Origin: an uncultured Paraprevotella sp.
GTDB lineage: Bacteria; Bacteroidota; Bacteroidia; Bacteroidales; Bacteroidaceae
Direction of reading: 5' to 3'
DNA length: 64,000 bases
Assembly: GCA_944319925.1 (NCBI GenBank)
Contig: CALUFQ010000001.1
Coordinates: 45,935 to 109,934 of the forward strand
The notes under the pieces are model-generated. The model saw only the letters and a program-made list of their open reading frames with translations. It was not told the DNA's origin and did no database searches. Position 1 is the first letter of the stretch; every line of letters begins with the position of its first letter. Shown here in pieces: positions 57,973 through 64,000 of this stretch. Position numbers and translations under genes: made by a program.

Positions 57973-60900
57973 ATTTGTTTTCCTCCTTCATTTCTTGGCA
58001 AAGTAAACCAAACCAGGCTTCCACCGCCGGGCACGTTTAGTGCCTCTATGCGGCAGCCACAAAAATTATTCAGACGGTCTTGTTCCCTCATTGCCTCCTT
58101 GCACAGCAAATAAGGATAATGCGCTTTGCCGGAATAAAACAAACCGTCCGTGCTCCCCGGTGGGAAAGCGTCCCACGAGGCCGAAAGGGAAAAACGCACG
58201 AAACGCCTGTCCGCTTCCGCCCCCAGTTTCAACCATCCCCCTGCAGCTTCCCCACACCTGGATACCCATTCCTTGGTCAGCGTCTCCAGCAGATGGGCCG
58301 TCAGGACATTGTCGGCCGATATGCGCACATCATCCGCGCACAGGTTTTCCCCGCGCACGTCAATCGCACACGTCCCGTGTGCGGCCATCCGGCTTGCCAG
58401 CCTGAGCCATTCCTCGACAATGCCCCCCGGTGTCAGAGACAAACATTTGAAATACGACGTTTCCACTTGACGGTCGGCTTGTGCGCAAAGCAAGGTGTAA
58501 ACCTCTTCATAATATGTCACTACCTCCCGCAAATCGCCAATCCTTTCCGTCACGGCATCCGCAGTCCGGCATTCCCGCATTCCGTGTACAATCTGTTTTA
58601 TACGGCTGGGATAATACATGGACTCATGCTTGATGGAGGAAAGGCAATTGTCCAAAATCTGGTTTTGCACCCTCAACCTGTTCTCTTCGAACAAGGCGCG
58701 CCGCCTTTCCTCTTGCGCCGTTTCCACGTCGGTCTGCTCCAACCCCCTCAGCACGATTGTTTCATAAAGCATGATGGACAGGTAATTCACCACATAACGC
58801 TCAAAAACAAAATCTTCCTTCCGCATGCGGTAATCCCCGTAATCCATGGCCACGGCACCGAAACAAAAAGTATCTCCCTCTTTCCCTTTCCGCAACAACA
58901 GAGGATAGGCATGTATGTTGGCTACCGGGTCGGCCACGTCTGCCCCGCTCTCATAAGCCTGTTTCAAAACACCGTCCATTTCCGGGATGCCCATGCCCGC
59001 TGACGCATACCGTCCTTTCTCCTGTTCCGGACGCAACAAAAGCCGTAACCCCCTGATGCCATGAAGTTCGCCCAGCCCGGACAGTGCCACGGAAAGCATG
59101 CGGTGCATCGCCTTCCCGCCGTCATCTTCAGAAAGGGCACAACTCCCAGCCGCACTCAACAACGAGCGGTTGACCTCAAGCACCTGCATGGCATTGAAAC
59201 GGAACAAGATGCGCCGCCGGAAATAGACGACGTATGCCGACAAGCCAAACAATGAAACCAACAAGACCAACAAGACAATGCCCATGTTCAGCGCCGACCG
59301 TGCCTGGCGTTGCTGGAGGTAAAAACTGTCCAACGAACTGTCCTTCGTAAGCAACTTGTATAGATGGGAGAACTGGAAATTGTTGAAGCCATATACGTCC
59401 CAACGGCGGAGTGCCAAGGCGGCAATGGCCACCTCGTTCCGAAGCCCCATGATCAAATGATAGTCGGCCTTCACGCCCGCAGCCCACCAACTCAACTCCT
59501 CTTCCCCGCCACCGTCTGTCGTCAGCATTTCTTCCCGGCACGAAACAGGAAGCGAAGCGGCATAATAAGCATTGATGATACGGAAAGCCGTATCGGCCAT
59601 CTGGATACCCCGCGCATAATCGCCATTGATATTGGCGAAATAGACGGAATCCGCATACGAGGCCGCCGACCGCAACCCGTCGGCCCCGGAGACCTCGCAA
59701 ACGCCCCATGACAATGCCGCCCACACCATCCAGGTGCGCATTACCCCCTTGGGCAGGCGGAACGAAAAACGGCATCCTTCTCCCAAACGGCTTTCCACCT
59801 GGAAACGGCACACTCCGAACGGCCCGCCTGCCTTGCGATACTTTTCAATGATTCCTTTGCAGTTCAACAGGCCGAAACCATGCCCTTTTTGCCCTTGCCC
59901 GTCGCCCCGTCGGCCAATCTTGGAAGCATCATAGACTTTCGAAGAACGAATCACGGCCATGTCTTCTTCCGAAAGGCCGCATCCGGTGTCGGCCACAGAA
60001 ATCTCCACGGCATCCGCCAACTCTTCCGCCCTCACTTCCACTGTGCCGCCCGTCGGCGTAAACTTGCGGGCGTTGTCGGCCAAGGTGTGCAACATGAAAA
60101 ATGTCAATGCCTTGTCGGCCTTCACCCAAAGTTCCGTGGGCACGACCCGCAACGCGACACCTTTCTTGCGAAACAAAAGTTCGCCACGTGACAACAACTC
60201 GAACAACGGTTGCACGGAAAAGCTTTCAACTGCCAGCGCGAGCTCGCCTTGGTTCAAACGGATCCACTCCGTCAGCACTTCATTGTGGCGGTTGATTTCA
60301 TCGGCCAGCTCTTCCACGTAGTCCAACGTCCCCGCTCCTGTGCCGTGCGCCTTCATGCTGTCCACGGCATGAAGGATGCGCCCTATCAACGGCAACACGT
60401 CGTGTACCAGCGACACTTTCGCGCGCTTCCTGATGTTTTCCCTCTTGTGCCGTTCCGTGCGCAGGCCGATCCGGGCAATCTCGTCATGGATGCGTTCGCG
60501 TTCTTCGTCCGTCTCGCCAGAAATCGTCCGGTTTTTCTTCGCCCATGCCACATAGGGGCGCAAGACTTCCTCCAAAATTCTCTTTTCCCTTTTCATCCAA
60601 GGATAGGCCTCCACAGCCGTGGCCGCATCATGCCCCGGCATGCCGGAAGCCACATCCATGAACCACCGGGACATGTCGTCCAAGAGCTGGTGTTGCCGCA
60701 TGTCGCGCTTCCTCCATTTCCGGGCATAAAGAATCAAGGACACGGAAAAAAGCAAGGACAACACGACCACCGCCCGCAAGGCTGCCTCCAATGCCCGGTT
60801 GTCCTGCGCCGCGGCATGCACCCGGCTTTCCAAGGAACGGTCTTGGCGCGTGAAATCCAACAAATCCAGGTAGGCATTGCGGTTATAGTCGGATGCAGGC

Positions 60901-62171
60901 TTGTCGTCCAACGCGCTATAAGTAAGGCTCAACTGCTCGCGCACTGCCATCAACAGGCCCGGCACGGTTTGCGTGTCGGCCGCTTTGGCCCACGCAATTC
61001 CGGCGGGATTCCCGCCCGAGGCATCATACATCTCCAACAGCACCTTGTCTTTGGGATAATATTTTCTGTGGTGGGCATTCAAAAGGGAAATCACTTGCCC
61101 GTATTCTTCAAGCGCGAACAAATAGTTGCCTGCGGCAAACTCCACTCCCCCCAATACCAGGCGGGCTTCCGCTTCGAGCCACAGGCTGCCAATCCCCAAG
61201 GCCTGTTCCAAACCCGTCGAGGCCATTTCCATTGGGAGACGCCAGCCGCACCGTTCCCCCTCCTCCGTGTTCTCCACGGAAAACAAGTGGTACAAATAAT
61301 CCAATTCCGCCGCACGGTTTTCTTCAACAACCTTGCAGTTCCATGCATCGGCCAACAAACCGGCCAAGGAAAGTTCCGACTTGACCACGAAATAAGGATA
61401 GCCATAATGGGTGGCCAGCGAATACACGGTCAGGTAACTGTCGAAAGCGGACAGCGTCTGTTCCACGTCTTCCCACATCCTTCCTTGTCCGGCCATGGCA
61501 CCGTTCAAATACCAATAAAGGGAAAGCAAAGCCTTGTCGCGGCGGATATGTCCCTCTGTATCGACAGCGGCCAAGGCATCCTGGGCCGATTTTTCCTGCA
61601 ACAGTTGCGTGTGGTATGCCGCCTGTGCCAGATAGAACAAGGTGGTGGCACGTTCGGTCCGCGCCTTGCCGCGCCCTTCCCCGTCCGTGCCTTCGTCCGT
61701 TATCCGCTTCAAATGCCTCATCGCACGGTCGGAATGGTCAAAGAAAGCCTTGTTCTGCGAACCGCGCTGGCAAATCCACATCATTCCCACCTCGGCCGCG
61801 AACAATTCTATCTCATTATGCGTGTTCGCCACAATGCACCCATACAGCTTTTCACATTTGTCGAAATCCATCTTCAGGACACACACGTACATCTGGTGGT
61901 TCCACGCCTCGCACAATCCACCGGAATAACCGGATGCCGCCCGCTCGGCACGGCAGGCATACGCTTCTGCGCTGTCCGGGTTCACGAACAGCCAATTTGC
62001 CGCCTCGTCGTTCATTGAGTCAACAAAAGCGACCCGCTCCCCGCGAAGCTGCATCTTTCCGCCACGCGTCCACACGCCCCAAACCGTCACGGAAACAATC
62101 AAGAGCACGACCGCGAAAAAGGCAAGGACCAGCCTTCCTCGGCGCGAATCAAGAAAGCCCCACGATTTCAC
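57969..62171 (-). CDS. Large sensor histidine kinase with two kinase-like modules (DUF5112/DUF5113 type)
   Basis: 1400 residues; GTG start at 62171. Order: TM1 (13-35); periplasmic helical, TPR-like sensor (40-460); TM2 (462-482); a kinase module with DHp [18 protein letters not shown] near 587 and HATPase_c (N-box [11 protein letters not shown] ~695, ADTGCGL ~728, [12 protein letters not shown] ~757); TM3 (810-828); second periplasmic segment (830-960); TM4 (961-984); a cytoplasmic part with a GAF-like stretch, a second His motif [16 protein letters not shown] (~1177-1193) and a degenerate HATPase-like end ([28 protein letters not shown]). This matches my memory of Bacteroides DUF5112-HATPase-DUF5113 proteins. 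Overlaps fhs by 23 bases and the regulator by 4. Confidence 0.85.
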   Translation of the reverse strand: MKSWGFLDSRRGRLVLAFFAVVLLIVSVTVWGVWTRGGKMQLRGERVAFVDSMNDEAANWLFVNPDSAEAYACRAERAASGYSGGLCEAWNHQMYVCVLKMDFDKCEKLYGCIVANTHNEIELFAAEVGMMWICQRGSQNKAFFDHSDRAMRHLKRITDEGTDGEGRGKARTERATTLFYLAQAAYHTQLLQEKSAQDALAAVDTEGHIRRDKALLSLYWYLNGAMAGQGRMWEDVEQTLSAFDSYLTVYSLATHYGYPYFVVKSELSLAGLLADAWNCKVVEENRAAELDYLYHLFSVENTEEGERCGWRLPMEMASTGLEQALGIGSLWLEAEARLVLGGVEFAAGNYLFALEEYGQVISLLNAHHRKYYPKDKVLLEMYDASGGNPAGIAWAKAADTQTVPGLLMAVREQLSLTYSALDDKPASDYNRNAYLDLLDFTRQDRSLESRVHAAAQDNRALEAALRAVVVLSLLFSVSLILYARKWRKRDMRQHQLLDDMSRWFMDVASGMPGHDAATAVEAYPWMKREKRILEEVLRPYVAWAKKNRTISGETDEERERIHDEIARIGLRTERHKRENIRKRAKVSLVHDVLPLIGRILHAVDSMKAHGTGAGTLDYVEELADEINRHNEVLTEWIRLNQGELALAVESFSVQPLFELLSRGELLFRKKGVALRVVPTELWVKADKALTFFMLHTLADNARKFTPTGGTVEVRAEELADAVEISVADTGCGLSEEDMAVIRSSKVYDASKIGRRGDGQGQKGHGFGLLNCKGIIEKYRKAGGPFGVCRFQVESRLGEGCRFSFRLPKGVMRTWMVWAALSWGVCEVSGADGLRSAASYADSVYFANINGDYARGIQMADTAFRIINAYYAASLPVSCREEMLTTDGGGEEELSWWAAGVKADYHLIMGLRNEVAIAALALRRWDVYGFNNFQFSHLYKLLTKDSSLDSFYLQQRQARSALNMGIVLLVLLVSLFGLSAYVVYFRRRILFRFNAMQVLEVNRSLLSAAGSCALSEDDGGKAMHRMLSVALSGLGELHGIRGLRLLLRPEQEKGRYASAGMGIPEMDGVLKQAYESGADVADPVANIHAYPLLLRKGKEGDTFCFGAVAMDYGDYRMRKEDFVFERYVVNYLSIMLYETIVLRGLEQTDVETAQEERRRALFEENRLRVQNQILDNCLSSIKHESMYYPSRIKQIVHGMRECRTADAVTERIGDLREVVTYYEEVYTLLCAQADRQVETSYFKCLSLTPGGIVEEWLRLASRMAAHGTCAIDVRGENLCADDVRISADNVLTAHLLETLTKEWVSRCGEAAGGWLKLGAEADRRFVRFSLSASWDAFPPGSTDGLFYSGKAHYPYLLCKEAMREQDRLNNFCGCRIEALNVPGGGSLVWFTLPRNEGGKQI

Positions 62172-63816
62172 CGTTCACCACGTCGATGCGTTCCGCTTGC
62201 GGATGCCGCGGAAGTCCAGGCATCCGCATGATGTCGCCTGCGACCAACACGACCATTTCCGCCCCGAAGTTGGGCACGACTTCACGGATATGGATGTTAA
62301 ATCCCGTCGGCACTCCATACGCATGCGCGTCGGCGGAGAAAGAATATTGCGTCTTGGCAATGCACACGGGAAACTTTTCCGCGCCTGAATGCCGGATGCG
62401 TTCCAAAGTGCGCCGAGCTCCCGCCGAGAACGTCACCCCGTCGGCCCCGTATATATTCCGCGCCACCTTTTCCGCTTTCGTCTCTATGTCGTCTTCGTCG
62501 GCATACGTGAAGGACAACGGGGCGGAAGGGTGTGCCTCGATTGTTTCTGCCACGAGCCGCGCCAGTTCCTCCGCACCGCGTCCACCTTCGGCATACGCGC
62601 TGTTCAGGGCGAAGCCCACACCTAACGATTCACAGTGCACACGGCACATGGCGATTTCGCTATCCGTGTCCGTGTCGTAACGGTTCAGGCAAACCACCAC
62701 CGTCTGGCCGAACGACTGGAGGTTGCGCACATGCCTGTCCAAGTTGACGAATCCCCGGCGTAAGCCTTCCGCGTCGGGTTTCCCGATTTTTTCCAAAGCC
62801 ACCCCGCCATGCATCTTCAAGCCGCGCGTCGTGGCCACAATCACTGTCAGCCGCGGCTGCAACCCCGCCTTGCGGCACTTGATGTTGAAGAACTTTTCCG
62901 CCCCGAGGTCGGCACCGAATCCGGCTTCCGTCACCACATAGTCGGCATACGTCATGGCCAGTTTCGTGGCCACGATGGAATTGCAGCCGTGGGCAATGTT
63001 GGCAAACGGGCCGCCATGCACGATGGCGGGCGTGTTTTCCGTGGTTTGCACAAGGTTGGGATGCAAGGCATCCTTCAAGAGCGCGCAAATCGCACCGGCC
63101 ACGCCCATGTCCTTCACACGGAAGGGCTTTCCATCGATGGTCGTGCCCAACAAAATATTTTCTATCCTGCGGCGCAGGTCATCACTGTCCTTTGCCAGAC
63201 ACAGGATGGCCATGATCTCGGATGCCGGTGTTATGTCGAAACCGCTTTCCATGGCCACGCCATTCGTTTTGCCGCCCAAGCCGGTCACGATGTAGCGCAA
63301 GTTCCTGTCGTTCACGTCCAACACACGTTTCCACACGACTTCCTTCATGCCGAATCCCTCGTCGCGATGCTGGTATATGTAATTGTCCAGCAACGCCGCA
63401 ATCATGTTGTGTGCCGACGTGATGGCATGAAAATCGCCCGTGAAATGCAAGTTGATGCGGTCCATGGGTAAGACTTGGGCATACCCGCCTCCCGCCGCAC
63501 CGCCTTTCAGCCCGAAACATGGCCCAAGTGAAGGCTCGCGCAAAGCCACGATGTTCTGCTTGCCCAAGCGGCTCAGCCCCAGTGCAAGCCCGATGGACAC
63601 CGTTGTCTTGCCAATGCCCGCCTTGGTCGGCGTGATGGCCGTCACCAATATCAGATTGCTCTTGCCCACCCGTTCTTCATCAATCAGGCTCTCAGGCACC
63701 TTGGCGATGTGCTTTCCGTAATATTCCAATGCCTCCAACGGCATCTGTGCCATTCGGGCTATTTCCTCCACCGGTTTCAGCCTGCATGCACGGGCTATCT
63801 CGATATCACTTTTCAT
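62149..63816 (-). CDS. fhs: Formate--tetrahydrofolate ligase
   Basis: 555 residues, full length. ATP-dependent formation of 10-formyl-THF from formate. Seen: the P-loop [60 protein letters not shown] and [17 protein letters not shown], and [20 protein letters not shown]. The frame is open 48 codons upstream over the promoter box, so the ATG at 63816 ([20 protein letters not shown]) is chosen. It overlaps the sensor gene by 23 bases. Confidence 0.97.
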   Translation of the reverse strand: MKSDIEIARACRLKPVEEIARMAQMPLEALEYYGKHIAKVPESLIDEERVGKSNLILVTAITPTKAGIGKTTVSIGLALGLSRLGKQNIVALREPSLGPCFGLKGGAAGGGYAQVLPMDRINLHFTGDFHAITSAHNMIAALLDNYIYQHRDEGFGMKEVVWKRVLDVNDRNLRYIVTGLGGKTNGVAMESGFDITPASEIMAILCLAKDSDDLRRRIENILLGTTIDGKPFRVKDMGVAGAICALLKDALHPNLVQTTENTPAIVHGGPFANIAHGCNSIVATKLAMTYADYVVTEAGFGADLGAEKFFNIKCRKAGLQPRLTVIVATTRGLKMHGGVALEKIGKPDAEGLRRGFVNLDRHVRNLQSFGQTVVVCLNRYDTDTDSEIAMCRVHCESLGVGFALNSAYAEGGRGAEELARLVAETIEAHPSAPLSFTYADEDDIETKAEKVARNIYGADGVTFSAGARRTLERIRHSGAEKFPVCIAKTQYSFSADAHAYGVPTGFNIHIREVVPNFGAEMVVLVAGDIMRMPGLPRHPQAERIDVVNGEIVGLS

Positions 63817-63851
63817 CCCAATTGCTAATAAAACGTGTTTTAAATGAAAAG

Positions 63852-63859
63852 CAAAGTTA
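63852..63859 (-). promoter_or_regulatory. Predicted -7 element of the fhs-led operon
   Basis: Minus-strand TAACTTTG, exact TAnnTTTG, 35 bases before the ATG at 63816. Confidence 0.65.
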
Positions 63860-64000
63860 ATAAAATTAATGCTATGACGCACTATCTTTCCGCAGATATT
63901 ATTCCCTGACGCGCACGAACAGCACGCGGCGACATCCCTGACGGCTTTGCAATACAACATCCTTTCCTTAGTGAAGAGGTTTGCAGCCTACGAGACCATG

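Noticed and set aside
60210-62018. 602-codon open frame on the plus strand inside the large sensor gene
   Set aside because: Antisense shadow; the sensor frame has clear kinase motifs and membrane segments, the shadow none.
63860-64000. Possible gene end beyond fhs
   Set aside because: Both strands were read; no frame resembles a known protein terminus and no RNA gene is recognisable.

Overview
The window looks like chromosomal DNA of a Bacteroidales (Bacteroidetes) bacterium of medium GC content. Evidence: several starts are preceded by the Bacteroidetes -7 element TAnnTTTG (with a textbook -33 TTTG at two sites); families typical of the phylum are present (DUF4468, DUF4491, a SusD remnant, Nudix-type AraR, an alginate-lyase-like protein with a T9SS-like tail); and the order mutarotase - SSS transporter - araR - araD - araA - araB - tkt - rpiB is one known from Bacteroides. 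No rRNA, tRNA, CRISPR array, intact IS element or phage genes were seen.

Layout. 1-4557: the end of a MacA-like adaptor, a MacB-type ATPase and permease, and a LytS/LytTR two-component pair, all on +. 4649-5269: a DUF4468 protein. 5270-6287: about 1 kb without genes, largely an 866-bp segment bounded by 68-bp inverted repeats. 6288-13677 (mostly -): DUF711 plus ACT pair, FabI, a C11 peptidase lipoprotein, and a PIN toxin-antitoxin pair flanked by two perfect 52-bp promoter copies; then a GH43 arabinanase and a Dus enzyme at the end of a run that starts with gyrA (gyrA - TPR - TPR - dus - GH43, 18821 down to 11698). 19145-23867: clpC and htpG on +. 23989-24469: a decayed SusD-like/lipoprotein remnant. 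24856-28984 (-): GT2 glycosyltransferase, TilS, an envelope protein and a LysM glucosaminidase. 29085-34392 (+): cytidine deaminase, an asymmetric ABC-F ATPase, grpE, dnaJ, folC.

34503-48425 (+) is a sugar catabolic block: galM - MFS transporter - galK (galactose), then the complete L-arabinose operon, feeding arabinose through ribulose and ribulose-5-P into the pentose phosphate pathway (transketolase and RpiB are in the same operon). The GH43 enzyme at 11.7 kb would release arabinan oligosaccharides for it. 48750-50927: MATE exporter, DUF4491 protein and a helical-repeat protein in overlapping frames. 51187-53982 (-): a secreted polysaccharide-lyase-like protein.

54210-63816 (-) is the most unusual region: fhs, a 1400-residue sensor with two kinase-like modules and four membrane segments, its response regulator, a small membrane protein and a PcrA/UvrD helicase, with consecutive genes overlapping or nearly touching. 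Other structure worth attention: two further families of dispersed intergenic repeats at 6.1, 11.3 and 48.5 kb and at 11.25 and 50.96 kb.
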